Assembly: GCF_947496485.1 (NCBI RefSeq)
Contig: NZ_CANMCZ010000003.1
Location: 62,001-126,000 of the forward strand
Direction: 5' to 3'
DNA: 64,000 nucleotides
Source: an uncultured Winogradskyella sp.
Lineage (GTDB): Bacteria; Bacteroidota; Bacteroidia; Flavobacteriales; Flavobacteriaceae
Made by a program: the position numbers and the translations under genes. The notes beneath the pieces were generated by a model. It was not told the DNA's origin. It saw only the letters and a list, made by a program, of their open reading frames with translations, and searched no databases. Shown here in pieces: positions 35,160 through 47,200 of this stretch. How positions within the stretch are numbered: position 1 is the stretch's first letter; every line of letters starts with the position of its first letter.

Positions 35160-35687
35160 ATGACAGTTTCTAAAACCATTTTTCTAATTTTTATCATTCA
35201 AAACATGACGATTTTTAACTTTTCCTCAAATAGTGATATTTCTAATTGGAAAATACTAGATGATGTTGTAATGGGAGGTCGTTCAGATGGTGATTTTAAA
35301 ATCAATTCTGACGGATATGGAGAATTTACCGGTAAGGTTTCTTTAGAAAATAATGGCGGGTTTTCGTCTTTACGTTACTACTTTGAGTCCTTAAAAACTG
35401 ATAATTATTCAAAATTTGTAATAAAAATTAAAGGTGATGGCAAGTCTTATCAATTTAGAGTAAAGGATAAGCGAAATAATCGTCATTCATACATCTACAA
35501 ATTTGATACCACAGAAGACTGGCAAATAGTTGAAATTCCATTTTCAGAAATGTATGCTTCATTTAGAGGTTATGAATTAGACATTCCAAATTTTAAGGGA
35601 GATCAAATGGAAGAAATCGCTTTCTTAATAGGAAACAAAAAAGCTGAAAGTTTTCAACTTCTTATTGATTACATTTCATTAGAATAA
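35160..35687 (+). CDS. CIA30 family protein
   Basis: A 175-residue protein with the CIA30 (complex I intermediate-associated protein 30) galactose-binding-like domain: SDISNWKILDDVVMGGRSDG, GEFTGKVSLENNGGFSSLRY and YELDIPNFKGDQMEEIAFLIGNKKAESFQLLIDYISLE. The ATG at 35160 is chosen; an in-frame TTG at 35136 adds only eight residues. The short hydrophobic start (TIFLIFIIQNMTIF) may be a weak signal. A role in complex I assembly is known only for eukaryotic members; the bacterial function is unclear. Confidence 0.85.
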   Translation: MTVSKTIFLIFIIQNMTIFNFSSNSDISNWKILDDVVMGGRSDGDFKINSDGYGEFTGKVSLENNGGFSSLRYYFESLKTDNYSKFVIKIKGDGKSYQFRVKDKRNNRHSYIYKFDTTEDWQIVEIPFSEMYASFRGYELDIPNFKGDQMEEIAFLIGNKKAESFQLLIDYISLE

Positions 35688-35725
35688 TATTTGGTATTTT
35701 TAGGATTTGTTTCTAATTCCACTTC

Positions 35726-38137
35726 ATGAAATATTTTAAACTTATCCTATCACTTGTATTAACTATAGGTATATTTTTCGCGCTCAACACCAAATTCGGA
35801 TCCATTCCACCTATAGGAAAATTTTTAAATCCTTACACAGGAGTTTGGCAAAATGAAACTGATGAATCTATATCTGGAGAAGTTTCCATTCCTGAATTGA
35901 CAGATAAAGTGACAGTGCATTATGATGCACAACTAATCCCACATGTTTTTGCACAGAACGAACTCGATTTATACCGAGCGCAAGGCTATTTAACGGCAAA
36001 GCATAGATTATGGCAAATGGAATTTCAGACCTATGCTGCAGCAGGTCGTTTATCCGAAATCATTGGTGAAGGAGCATTAAATTATGACAGACAAGAACGT
36101 AGGCGTGGTATGAATTATGGTGCTGAACAAGCACTTTTAAAAATGAAAGAAGATAAACAGACAACTGCATTTGTTGAAGCTTATGCTCAAGGAGTTAATA
36201 GTTATATCAATCAGTTAGATCCACAAGATTATCCTGTTGAATATAAATTACTAGATTATAAACCAGAAGCCTGGACCCCTAAAAAAACTGCTTTACTTTT
36301 AATGTACATGACAAAAATGCTGGCTGGTGGAGATGAGGATATGGAAAATACAAATGCGTTACGTCTTTTTGGTAAAGAGCGTTTTGATTTATTATTTCCA
36401 GATTTCTTTGATATTACAGAACCTATAATACCTAAAGAAACAGATTGGAGTTATATCGATGTTCCACAAACACCAGCACCAAATAGCCAACCTGTTTTAG
36501 ATTCAATTGCAGAAACTATTGATAAACCAGATCCAAATTACGGAAGCAATAACTGGGCTGTTTCGCCACAAAAATCATCCACTGGAAATGCTATTTTGGC
36601 TAATGATCCGCATTTAGGCCTCAATTTACCTTCTATCTGGTTTGTTATGCAATTAAGTACTCCAATTCATAATGCCTTTGGTGCAACACTTCCTGGTGCA
36701 TTAGGAGTTATTTCTGGTTTTAATCAACATATTGCTTGGGGAGAAACTAATGCCACAAGAGATGTTATTGATTGGTATAAGATTGAATTTAATGATAATG
36801 GGACAAAATACAAATATGATGGTAGCTGGCAAGATGTTACTTACAGAGTGGAAACTATTGAAATAAAAGGCAAAGAAGCATATACTGACTCTATTCGATT
36901 TACGCATCATGGTCCTGTAGTTTTTGATAAAAATTTTAAGTCAGACAATCAGAAAACGGGCTATGCAATGAAATGGATTGGACACATTGGAGGCAACAAT
37001 CAAAAAACATTTTTAGATCTTAATAAAGGTGAAAACTATGTTGATTATGTAAAAGCTATAAGTAATTACACCGCTCCAGCTCAGAATTTTGTTTTTGCAT
37101 CTACAGATGGAGATATTGCCCTTTGGGTGCAGGGAAAATTACCTAACAAATGGGAAGGTCAGGGAAAATTTATTATGGATGGTAGTAAATCTGAAAACGA
37201 CTGGCAAAGTTTTATTCCACAAAAATTTAATGCACATACAAAAAATCCTGAACGTGGTTTTGTAAGTTCTGCAAATCAGCATCCTGTAGATGAAGCCTAT
37301 CCCTATTTTGTATTTAATGATGGTTATGAAACCTATCGTAATCGCGTCATTAATAAGTTTTTTAATTCTAAGGACAAATTTGGTGTTAAGGATTTTAAAG
37401 ATTTACATAATAACACCCATAACCTTAAAGCTTCAGAACTAATGCCATATATGTTAGAGACTATGGATGTTTCTAACTTATCAACAGAAGAGAAAGAAAT
37501 ATATGATATCGCTAAGGCATGGCAATATAACAACGATATGGATGAGATTGGTCCAAGTATTTGGAGTGCTTGGTATGGTATTTTATATGATATGGTTTGG
37601 GATGAGTTTGATACCAAAGATACAGCACTAGATGCACCATATACATACCAAACTATTCACCTTCTAAAGACCAAAGGTGATGATGCTTTTATGGACATAT
37701 TAGACACACCTGAAAAAGAAACGGCCAAAGATTTGTTTAAATTGAGCTTTAGCAAAGCTGTGCTTAAACTTAGTGATTGGCGTACTAAAAACGGAGACCT
37801 AAAATGGGTAAACTACAAAGGCACCTTTGCTGGTCACTTATTACAAGCTTTACCCGCATTTTCAAGGTTCGATATTCCTATAGGAGGTGGAAAAAATATT
37901 GTAAATGCTACATCCAAGAATTGGGGACCTTCTTGGCGTATGATAGTAGAAATGACCTCACCACCAACAGCTCTAGGTATTTATCCTGGTGGACAATCTG
38001 GCAATCCCGGTAGTAAATATTACGATAATTTTATAGATGATTGGGCAGCTGGTAAATATCACGACCTTAACTTTTTGCAAAATGATACAGCAACAGACGT
38101 TATCATTAGCACACAAACTTTAACACCAAAAAACTAA
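35726..38137 (+). CDS. Penicillin acylase family (Ntn-hydrolase) protein
   Basis: An 803-residue precursor of the penicillin acylase / AHL acylase family, exported (N-terminal ILSLVLTIGIFFAL) and normally self-cleaved. The new N-terminal nucleophile is Ser274 in YGSNNWAVSPQKSSTGNAILANDPHLGLNLPS; the alpha part has AQGYLTAKHRLWQMEFQTYAAAGRLSEIIG, and the beta part ends with the GGQSGNPGSKYYDNFIDDWAAGKYHDL motif. The natural substrates may be amides such as acyl-homoserine lactones or N-acyl compounds. Coupled by a 1-bp overlap to a small membrane protein. Confidence 0.95.
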   Translation: MKYFKLILSLVLTIGIFFALNTKFGSIPPIGKFLNPYTGVWQNETDESISGEVSIPELTDKVTVHYDAQLIPHVFAQNELDLYRAQGYLTAKHRLWQMEFQTYAAAGRLSEIIGEGALNYDRQERRRGMNYGAEQALLKMKEDKQTTAFVEAYAQGVNSYINQLDPQDYPVEYKLLDYKPEAWTPKKTALLLMYMTKMLAGGDEDMENTNALRLFGKERFDLLFPDFFDITEPIIPKETDWSYIDVPQTPAPNSQPVLDSIAETIDKPDPNYGSNNWAVSPQKSSTGNAILANDPHLGLNLPSIWFVMQLSTPIHNAFGATLPGALGVISGFNQHIAWGETNATRDVIDWYKIEFNDNGTKYKYDGSWQDVTYRVETIEIKGKEAYTDSIRFTHHGPVVFDKNFKSDNQKTGYAMKWIGHIGGNNQKTFLDLNKGENYVDYVKAISNYTAPAQNFVFASTDGDIALWVQGKLPNKWEGQGKFIMDGSKSENDWQSFIPQKFNAHTKNPERGFVSSANQHPVDEAYPYFVFNDGYETYRNRVINKFFNSKDKFGVKDFKDLHNNTHNLKASELMPYMLETMDVSNLSTEEKEIYDIAKAWQYNNDMDEIGPSIWSAWYGILYDMVWDEFDTKDTALDAPYTYQTIHLLKTKGDDAFMDILDTPEKETAKDLFKLSFSKAVLKLSDWRTKNGDLKWVNYKGTFAGHLLQALPAFSRFDIPIGGGKNIVNATSKNWGPSWRMIVEMTSPPTALGIYPGGQSGNPGSKYYDNFIDDWAAGKYHDLNFLQNDTATDVIISTQTLTPKN

Positions 38138-38493
38138 TGAGTAAAAATTTAGTCAACCTAATAGTCACAATTATATTAGCATATTTACTTTCTTTTTTTA
38201 TGCCTTGGTGGTCGGTAATGACAGCTGCTTTTGCTGTAGCTTTGTTTGTTCCACTAAAAAAAGCTGCAGTTTTCTTTGTGCCGTTTTTAGCCATCCTATT
38301 ATTTTGGTTTGTCTATACTTATGTGATGAGTAGTAATAACGACTTTACACTCGCTAAACGTGTTGCTATTCTCTTACCTTTAAATGGCAATCCGTATATG
38401 TTAATGCTGGTCAGTGGTATTGTAGGTGGTTTGGCTGCTGGTATTGCAGCAATTTTTGGTAAGCAATTGAGTTTGCTTTTAAAAGCTAAGTAA
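38137..38493 (+). CDS. Small hypothetical membrane protein
   Basis: A 118-residue integral membrane protein with about four hydrophobic stretches (8-24, 28-45, 48-68, 85-110) and a Gly/Ala-rich last helix (LMLVSGIVGGLAAGIAAIFGKQL). No family recognised. Its start overlaps the acylase stop by 1 bp (TAATG), so it is co-translated; it ends 1 bp from the convergent gene. Confidence 0.72.
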   Translation: MSKNLVNLIVTIILAYLLSFFMPWWSVMTAAFAVALFVPLKKAAVFFVPFLAILLFWFVYTYVMSSNNDFTLAKRVAILLPLNGNPYMLMLVSGIVGGLAAGIAAIFGKQLSLLLKAK

Positions 38494-38494
38494 A

Positions 38495-38932
38495 CTAGTC
38501 ATTATTATTCTCAACCTCAACTAACTCAAAGCTTTTAGCCCAATCTACTGCAGAATCTATGCTATTAAAACGTCTAATTTTCTTTTTAAAGAACAAGTTT
38601 TCAATAACAGTATTTACAAAGCTAACACTAGAATATCCAACGATACCATAACCCTTTAAATCGAAACTATTCCTGAAGAATTTAAGCCAATCTGTTGGTA
38701 CAACAGAATATGAGTTTATTCTATGGGATATATACACTAAATCGTTTCCATCGCATTTGGTAAAGTCGGTAACATCTTTTACTATTGGTTGCGCATGGTA
38801 TTCCCAAGAAAAACTAACACCTTCATTTATTTCAGAAACAACAAAGCCATCAAAAATAAAGACATTACCAAATTTGTAGTTCATTTCCTTAAGAACTTCG
38901 GTATATAGGTTGGTTTGTTTTATACTTTGCAT
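38495..38932 (-). CDS. Hypothetical protein (possible STAS/SEC14-like fold)
   Basis: A 145-residue soluble protein. FGNVFIFDGFVVSEINEGVSFSWEYHAQPI starts a strand-helix pattern reminiscent of SpoIIAA/STAS-like proteins, with a conserved-looking RRFNSIDSAVDWAKSFELVE near the end. The family call is tentative. It is a single minus-strand gene without visible partner. Confidence 0.55.
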   Translation of the reverse strand: MQSIKQTNLYTEVLKEMNYKFGNVFIFDGFVVSEINEGVSFSWEYHAQPIVKDVTDFTKCDGNDLVYISHRINSYSVVPTDWLKFFRNSFDLKGYGIVGYSSVSFVNTVIENLFFKKKIRRFNSIDSAVDWAKSFELVEVENNND

Positions 38933-38997
38933 TGTTCCAATTTAGGAATTTTCTTTCTAAAAAAGAAAACTAGTCTAGAAAACTTATAATCTTTTAA

Positions 38998-39699
38998 CTA
39001 TTGTACTTTAGATTTATAAGCATCAACATACGCTTTTGCACGTTTATTTGCAGAATAAATCTCAAGTGTTTTCTCATAGTTTTGATAAGCTTCTAAACTA
39101 TCACCATTTAATAAATAAGCTTCAGCTAAACTATCATAAACATTAGCACTATTAGGATGCAATGCAGCGTTTAATTTTAAAACACCAAGTGCTTTTTTAT
39201 ATTCATGCTTTCTTATATGCTTGTAACCCATACTATTAAAATCCCACTCCCTTATAAATATGCTCGTTGAGTCTTGCTTCTTTATTTCTAAATAACCAGC
39301 AAGTGCTTTTTCGTAGTTACCTTCCCTTAAATGTAAACTAGGTGTTTTATAATCTTTTGGTGCTTTTAAATAATCATAGGTAATTTTACCATTATCATCC
39401 TCTGGAAGTACAGATAAATAACGCTCTTTAGTTTCTGGATGTTGAACAAACCAAAATTTCTTATACATGTCTGCTACAAAAAATTCATTTTCGGCTATGG
39501 CTACAGGTTCAATTTTCCCTCCTCTCCAATTTAGAAAGAGTTTATCATTCTCATAATAAACTTCAATTAAATCATCCTGATTGTAAAGATAACTCCCAGC
39601 CGTTTCTTTTTTAAATGCTTCAGAGTATTCAACATTATTAGAACAACTAAAAATCGTTAAAGATAATGTTAGTGCGAAAAGATATGTTTTTAGTTTCAT
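38998..39699 (-). CDS. TPR-containing lipoprotein
   Basis: A 233-residue lipoprotein (lipobox TIFSC). The N-terminal part (about 25-115) is a beta domain (DDLIEVYYENDKLFLNWRGGKIEPVAIAENEFFVADM) of the type attached to serine hydrolases in Bacteroidota; the C-terminal part has TPR-like pairs (REGNYEKALAGYLEIKK, NVYDSLAEAYLLNGDSLEAYQNYEKTLEI). Possibly a truncated relative of beta-lactamase-TPR proteins that lost the enzyme domain; that is an inference. Confidence 0.72.
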   Translation of the reverse strand: MKLKTYLFALTLSLTIFSCSNNVEYSEAFKKETAGSYLYNQDDLIEVYYENDKLFLNWRGGKIEPVAIAENEFFVADMYKKFWFVQHPETKERYLSVLPEDDNGKITYDYLKAPKDYKTPSLHLREGNYEKALAGYLEIKKQDSTSIFIREWDFNSMGYKHIRKHEYKKALGVLKLNAALHPNSANVYDSLAEAYLLNGDSLEAYQNYEKTLEIYSANKRAKAYVDAYKSKVQ

Positions 39700-39728
39700 T
39701 TTGATAAAGGATTGGTTCGGTTATGAGC

Positions 39729-39756
39729 AAAAAAAAGTCTCACTATAAGTGAGACG
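39729..39756 (-). terminator. Intrinsic terminator of the peptidylprolyl isomerase gene
   Basis: On the minus strand GTCTCACT-TAT-AGTGAGAC (8-bp perfect stem, 3-nt loop) is followed by a run of eight T. It separates the isomerase gene from the TPR lipoprotein gene. Confidence 0.85.
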
Positions 39757-39793
39757 ATTTTATTTAAAATTTGTTACTTATATTTTAAAAACC

Positions 39794-40729
39794 TTAGGAA
39801 TTCACATCCATCAATTCCACATCGAATACTAATGTTGCATTAGGTGGAATTACACCTCCTGCGCCAGCGGCACCATATCCCAAATCACTAGGAATAACTA
39901 ATCGTGCTTTATCGCCTACATTCAATAAACAAATACCTTCATCCCATCCTGGAATTACTTGACCTACTCCAACTTGAAAATCTAAAGGTGAATTTCTTTT
40001 GTAAGATGAATCGAAAACTGTTCCGTCAGCCAATTGACCTTTATAATGTACGGAAACTGTATTTCCTTTTTCAGCTTTTTTACCATTCCCTTTTTGAAGG
40101 ATTTGGTAACGCAAACCTGTTTCGGTTTCTTCGAATCCAGCAGCTAATTTATCTAACTCTGCTCTTGCAGCTTCACGTTCTGCCGCGATGCGCTTTTCGC
40201 GAGAACCTTCAAAAGTTCTAAAAGCCTCAATAGCATTAAAGTTTTCGGCAGCACCTCCCTGTCTTATAATTTCTAAACTTTCAATAGTATCGCCTTGAGC
40301 AACAGCATCAACAACATCTTGTCCTTCAATTACATTACCAAAAACAGTATGTTTACCATCTAACCAATCTGTTGCAATATGTGTAATGTAAAACTGACTA
40401 CCATTAGTACCAGGACCAGCATTTGCCATCGCTAATACACCAGGACCGTCATGTTTTAAATCTGGATGAAATTCATCATCAAACTTATAACCTGGATTAC
40501 CAGTACCTGTACCTTGTGGGCAACCGCCTTGAATCATAAAATCTGGAATGACTCTATGGAATTGTAATCCATCATAATAAGGAGTTCCTTGTGGTTTCAC
40601 AGAATTCTCTAAATTCCCTTCTGCTAATGCCACAAAATTACCTACTGTTCCTGGAGTTTTTTCAAACTCTAAATTCACTAATATCTCACCTTTCGATGTG
40701 TTGAACTTTGCGTATAAACCGTCTTGCAT
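39794..40729 (-). CDS. Peptidylprolyl isomerase, cyclophilin-FKBP fusion
   Basis: A 311-residue protein joining two unrelated prolyl isomerase domains. Residues 1-165 are a cyclophilin (LQFHRVIPDFMIQGGCPQGTGTGNPGYKFDDEF, ANAGPGTNGSQFYITH); after a helical linker (RIAAEREAARAELDKLAAGFE), residues 205-311 are an FKBP (KGNTVSVHYKGQLADGTVFDSS, VIPGWDEGICLLNVGDKARLVIPSDLGYG, IPPNATLVFDVELMDV). There is no signal peptide, so it is cytosolic. Likely a protein-folding helper. It has its own promoter and terminator. Confidence 0.94.
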   Translation of the reverse strand: MQDGLYAKFNTSKGEILVNLEFEKTPGTVGNFVALAEGNLENSVKPQGTPYYDGLQFHRVIPDFMIQGGCPQGTGTGNPGYKFDDEFHPDLKHDGPGVLAMANAGPGTNGSQFYITHIATDWLDGKHTVFGNVIEGQDVVDAVAQGDTIESLEIIRQGGAAENFNAIEAFRTFEGSREKRIAAEREAARAELDKLAAGFEETETGLRYQILQKGNGKKAEKGNTVSVHYKGQLADGTVFDSSYKRNSPLDFQVGVGQVIPGWDEGICLLNVGDKARLVIPSDLGYGAAGAGGVIPPNATLVFDVELMDVNS

Positions 40730-40753
40730 TGTTTTATCTTTTGTTTAAGGCTG

Positions 40754-40761
40754 CAAAGATA
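40754..40761 (-). promoter_or_regulatory. -7 element (TATCTTTG on the minus strand) of the isomerase gene
   Basis: The minus strand TATCTTTG matches TAnnTTTG, 24 bp before the start codon. No clear -33 TTG. Confidence 0.5.
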
Positions 40762-41120
40762 GTGAACTGAGTTGGAAGTTTGAAGTATGAAGTTTGAAGA
40801 TTGACCCAATACCGAAGACTTGAAGTTTTTATACCGAATTTCAGAGAGAAGTCAAGAATTTTCATGGATATAAAAGTAAATAGTATTGAAAACTGAGACT
40901 TAAATAAAACCATTGGATTAGGATTTTAGTGATTGGAATTTATTTTATGTATATCCCTTAGTTAGCTAATCGATAAATATTCAGAGTAAAAACTCAAATA
41001 AACTATTTTCTGCATAAAACTATGTGAAATATAATTTGAATAAAAGTAAGTAAAAAGCTACTTTATAATATAAAATAATGTATTTCATCGAAAATTATTA
41101 GCGTTTTGTCGATATAATTT

Positions 41121-41128
41121 TATATTTG
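41121..41128 (+). promoter_or_regulatory. -7 element TATATTTG of the giant adhesin gene
   Basis: Exact match to TAnnTTTG. The nearest upstream TTG is only 12 bp away, so the -33 element is weak or absent. Transcription should start near 41135, upstream of all candidate start codons. Confidence 0.5.
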
Positions 41129-41220
41129 CGCTAGGAGATTGACCAATTTTAAACATAAGACTATTGATTAATCTTTTTGAACGTGCTCGAAAAATGGCAC
41201 AACTATTTAAGCTATTGACC

Positions 41221-44200
41221 ATGCAAACGATCAACTATAAAAAAGGGATAATACTTACAGTTTTTCTTTTACTATTAAGTATTCTGGGCTACGCCCAAAC
41301 ATACGAGCCTTTTACTATTAGAAAACAAATAGAAACAAAAGGCAGTATGATGGTTATTGGAAATAATATTCTTGGGAAAGACAATCTGCCCGGAAATGAT
41401 AATTCCATAGATAACCAAGATATTTCAATGCAATATATAGATATTGATGGTGATCCTACTACATTTAACTCAAGTAGTGCAGATATCGTATTACCGTTAC
41501 ATGATGACGGTAGCTCAACCACTTGTTACGGAGTAGCATATGCAGGCTTATATTGGGGATCTATACTACAAGATGGTGATCGAACAGGTATTAGTAATGT
41601 AAAATTTAAATTACCGAGTAGTACTTCTTATTTAGATATAACGGGTGAATTAATTTATGACGCTATTGCTAACCCGATAATTTCTGAAAATGGAGAACCA
41701 GGAAATACACCTTATGCAGCATACGCTGATGTAACGGACTTATTAAATGGATTAACCGATATAGAAGGTACTTATAGCGTTGCAAATGTTATTTCGAGCC
41801 AAGGCACCAATTTTTCCACTGGGCTATCTGCAGGATGGACTTTAATTGTTATTTACGAAGATCAGGCTCTACATATGAAGTCGTTCACTACTTTTGATGG
41901 ATTTAGTCATATTTATAACGATCATTATGAAGAGATTCCTGTTTCCGGATTTACAACACCTCCTGCTGGACATATTGATTTACAGTTTGCTTATGCTGTA
42001 TTGGATGGAGATAAAAATAATAGAGCCACAAAACTCGAAATAAATAATAAAGAAGTTACAACACCTTTACGGCCCGCAAATAAGTTTTTTGGAGCCGTAA
42101 TTGAAAATAATAATGGAATCGTGCTCCCAAGAAACCCTTTAGGAACTAACACCTTGGGCTATGACACAGGTTATTTAGAAGTTTTAAATTCTGAACCTGA
42201 ATATGTAAGACATAGCGACACTTCTGCGTCTTTCACCCTTCAAGTTGCACGTGGTCAAGCAGATCCTCTATTCTCATTCTTTAGTGCCTTTGCAGTGGAT
42301 ATTATCTCCCCTGAAATTACGCTTGTCAAAATTGTTGAAGATGAATTTGGGAATGAAATAAATGGTGATACTGTAATACTAGGACAAAATTTATTTTATG
42401 AAATAAGTTATCAAAATACAGGCAATGAAGACGTCACAAACTTTACTATAACGGATGTTTTACCGGATAATGTAATTTTTGATCCAGCAACAGATTTCGA
42501 TTTAAGTAATTCAGGAGGTGCGACTTTACAATCTTATGATCCCGCAACTAATACGATAGTATTTTCGATACCTGATGAATCCGTTGAATTTGGAGATCCT
42601 GAATTTGTCATTAGAATTGCTGTGCAAGTCGTATTGAACTGTTACGACTTAAGTCAAGCTTGTTCTAACGAAATTTCTAACCAAGCTTTTGGCGATTACG
42701 AAGGTGCTCTTAGTGGTATTGCGATTAATGATGAAGGCAGTTATACCAAAGAGGAGTGCTTTGGGGTGCCTCAACCAACAAATTTTCTGGTAGATATTTC
42801 AAACTGTAATTTTGAACGGGATGAAGTACTATGCGGAACAAGTATCGATATAGAAGCAGCTGATGGTTATGATTCTTATTCTTGGTCAAACAGTCCAACG
42901 GGATCTCCCATCATTGGGACAAATCAAATTTATACTGCCACCGAACCTGGAACCTATTATGTTACAAATACTACTGATACCAATTGTATCTCTATCGAAG
43001 AAATCATAAATGTTGTCTTATATGGCGAAACACAAACCAACCCAATTATTCCTTTTGCAGATGAAGTTGTGATTTGCCCTAACGATGGCAAGCCATTACC
43101 AAATATATTTTTATGTGGCGCTAATGATACGAGAACTATTTTAACTGGGATTAGTGATGCAGCTTCCATTATTTGGGAACAACTAGACGAAAATAGCTGT
43201 CCGGCAGTTTCAAATTCAGAATGTGCTAATGAAAATGATACCTGTAACTGGAATCAAATAGCTACTGGACCAGATTATATAGCCAATACCGCAGGTCAAT
43301 TTAGACTAGTTATCAATTATCCTGGAGGATGTTTCAGTATCTTTTACTTTAATGTTTATCAAAATTTGTTAAACCCTACTGCAGTTGCTCAAGATATCAT
43401 TTGTGATACTTCTGGTCAAATAACAGTAAATGGAGTACCAAGTGGATATGAGTACAGTATTGATGGTACCAATTATCAACCAAGCCCTATTTTTGCTGTA
43501 AATAGCGCTGGATATTACATAATTTATATTCGACAAATCGGCGTAGACACCAATCCTTGTATTTTTGAAACTCCAAATGTTCATGTTCAAGAGCGGAATT
43601 TTACCGTAACTACAACTATTACCCAACCCGATTGTCATGGCGAATTTGGAAGCATAAATTTAGCAGTTAATAATGCACTTCCTCAGTACTATTTTAGCAT
43701 ATATCAAGGAAGTACACTGGTGAATAACGTCGGACCTACAAACAGTAGTAATTACGAATTTAATGCTTTGAATGCAGGTATTTATACAATTAATGCTAGT
43801 ACAGATGATGGCTGTATTTACACAGAGACCATTGAAATTATAGAGCCTCCATTACTTAGTGTAACAGCTGCAATTACAGTACCTCTAACATGTGATAATG
43901 GTGAAATTACCATTTATCCAGAAGGAGGAACACCACCTTACTTCTATTATATAAATAGTACCTCAGATTTTCAGACTTTTCCTGAATATGAAGTGACAGC
44001 AGCAGGAACTTATAATATAACGGTTGTAGATACCAACAACTGTAGCGCAAGTACTTCTATTATCGTAGATGGCATACCAGAACCTGAGTTTACTATTTCA
44101 ACAAATACTATTCTGTGCGGAGAGCCAGGAGATACAGGAACATTAACGGTCAATGTTACGAATGCTTATGGTTCTAGTATTCAATATAGTATTGATAACG

Positions 44201-47200
44201 GCGCTACATTTTTAAATTCAAACGTATTTAATGGACTTACGGCTGGCGACTACACTGTAATACTTCAATATAGCATAGGTAACTCTGTTTGTTTGACAGA
44301 TCCACAAACAGACACCATTACAGCAAATGCTGCGATATCAGGAACTGCTGAATTAACGACACCCTATTCATGTTTAAACTTAGGTACTATTACAGTAACC
44401 TCTGTATCTGGTGGCGATGCTCCTTATGATTATAGTATTGATGGCATTAACTTTCAAACAAGTAACACCTTTAGTGATCTAGATCAAGGCTCTTATACCA
44501 TTATAATTAGAGATGATAACGATTGTACCTCAATAACCAATGACATTGTAATCGATGTCTTAGATCCACCAACAGATTTAGAATTCGACAGCTCAACGGT
44601 TACATGTCCAACGAATACTGCTAATATCACAATTACATCAACAACTGGTGGTACTGGTAATTTAGAATATCAAATCATTGCTCCAAGTACAGCTGTAACG
44701 TCTTATCAATTTTCGACATTGTTTTCAGGTTTAGAACCAGGCACCTATACGTTTCAAGTTAAAGATGAAAATGACTGTACCTATAGCGAATCTTATACTA
44801 TCGATCCAATTCCAACACCTACATTAAATGTAGTTTTAACCGAAATTTTGGATTGTTCAGCATCACCAGATGCTATTTTTACAGGAACTATTACAGGAAC
44901 TGCACCATATACGTATGCTGTCTCTTTTAACGGTGGATCCTATACCGATTTAGGAACAACAGGCACACCTTTTACGTATACCACCTCCAACAATGGAACG
45001 TATCAATTTCAAATCACAGATGCCAATGGCTGTATTGCAGAATCATCTGAACTTATCCTACAGCCGTTATCACCTCCCGCTTTAAGTTTAGTAGCAGAAA
45101 GTCAATCTATACTTTGTAATGGAGATAGCAACGGAGCTATAGAAATCACAATTGATACGTCTGTTGGAACACCTCCATTTGAAATTAATGTAACTAACGA
45201 CACTACAAGTACAGATTTTGGCATGCAAACCTCAGGACTACCAGCCGGAACATATACTGTGACGCTAACAGATTCAAAATCATGTACAGCTACTGAAACT
45301 ATAACAATTAATGAACCGAATCCAATTATAGTCGATTACGATGCCGTCGATATTACCTGTGATTCAGGTGGTGCTTCCCAAGGTTCTGTGATTGTAAATT
45401 CTGTTGCAGGTGGTACTGCACCATATAATTATTTTGTTACAGGAACTAATGGATACTCTAATTCTGAGCTCAATACAACAGGTTCGACTTCTGTAAGTTT
45501 TGATGTTGTTGATTTTGGATTATATCAAATAAATATTGTAGATGCTAATGGCTGTTCTCTCCTAATACAGGATGTGCTTGTCGCATCACCTCCAACCGAT
45601 TTAGACATAGACGTTTCATCAATCGTAGATTGTGTTACTGGCGGCGAAGCTGTTGTAAGCATTGGATCTACATTGGTGAGTACTGGTCCATTCTTCTTTA
45701 GCATTTATCAAGGTCCAACTTCGATATATCCTAACCCATTAGGATCTTGGATACCAGAAGATTCTCCAGGGAGTCAATCGGCAACCTTTACTGGTCTAAC
45801 ACCTGGCGTAATTTATACGTTTATTGTCTATGATCAATCTACTAATTGTAGCTATTATGAACCAGCAACAACACCAATACCAACAAACTCTACTTTAACT
45901 GCGACCGCTTTAACCTCAAACAACATCACCTGTACTGGAAGTGCCGATGGAAATGTTTCATTCGTGATAAATAATGGTTCTAGCAATTCTATAGATGTGA
46001 GTTACGAAATTTTTGATTCTTTAAGCTTTACTTCCACAGGAATAATAGGTACTGGAACTATACCTGCTAACGGTACATTAAATGTGTCTGATTTGGGTCC
46101 ATTAGCATTCGGAAACTATTTTGTAAATATTATCGAGACCTTTGGAGCTAATGCTGGCTGTGGTATTATTACAGAAACATTCAATATTACTGAATCAGCG
46201 ATACCTCTAGATTTATTTGTCTCAGTTGATCAAAGTGCTAATTGTAGTCCAACTTCCGGCGTCGTTAGCGCTATTGCACAGAACGGTACAGCACCATATC
46301 AGTATCAAATTTCAACTAGCGCTACTGCTCCAACGGCTTCAGATACAAATTGGACATTTGATAGTGTATTTAATGTTGATGCTGGTGACTATTATGTATA
46401 TACTATTGATGCTTATGGATGTATTATTTCTAGTCCATTAACTATCGTTCCTACGGATCCAATACCCGTAATCTCTGCAGTTGTAAATAATCAGTGTACA
46501 GCAACAGAGGGCAATTATGAAATTGATGTGACTTTAGATACTGCAGGAGTTCCTCCATACAGCTATAGTATTGATGGAGGTGTATTACAGATCATGACAG
46601 CACCATTTACAATTCCAAATTTATTTTCAGGAGTGCATACCATAGAAATACAAGATGCTAGTGGTTGTGGAAACCTCATCTCTGTGGATATCGTCGCTCC
46701 CCTTTTTACGACACCTGAGGCCACAGTAATACCAACATGTAATAATGATGATGGTGAAATAACACTAACAACAACAGGTGGTTCTGGAACATTCAATTAT
46801 AGTATCTCACCAAATCCAGCGTCCATTAGTCTTAGTAGCAATGTATTTTCTGGAGTACCTTCAGGACTGTATAATATTACAGTTACCGACATAGTTACGT
46901 CTTGTACTAAAGAAGTGACAATATCATTGCCCGAAGCTACGATTCCGAGTTTTATATTAACTCCTACAGAGGTGACTTGTTTTGGTGATAACTCAGGTTC
47001 GTTAGATATTGATATCACAAATTATACAGGAACTTATACCTATGAAGTCTTTGATAGCTCTAACACATCAGTTACGGGCTTAGTAAATGCAATTACGTCT
47101 TCAAACCCACAAACTGTTACAGGTATTGAAGCAGGAACTTTTACAGTGGTTATTACCGAAACTGAAATACCTTTTTGTAGTAACACATCAGATGTTGTTA

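Larger units (their letters stand above)
40730..41220. other. Intergenic region before the giant adhesin gene
   Basis: About 490 bp without a convincing gene. It holds the isomerase promoter (40754-40761), two copies of GAAGTTTGAAG 14 bp apart (40775-40785 and 40789-40799), low-complexity A/T sequence, and a strong -7 element (41121-41128) for the giant gene. No RNA gene, IS remnant or recombination site was recognised. Confidence 0.6.

Noticed and set aside
40775-40799. Two GAAGTTTGAAG direct repeats as a possible attachment site or repeat element
   Set aside because: Only two short, low-complexity copies; no integrase or element boundary nearby.
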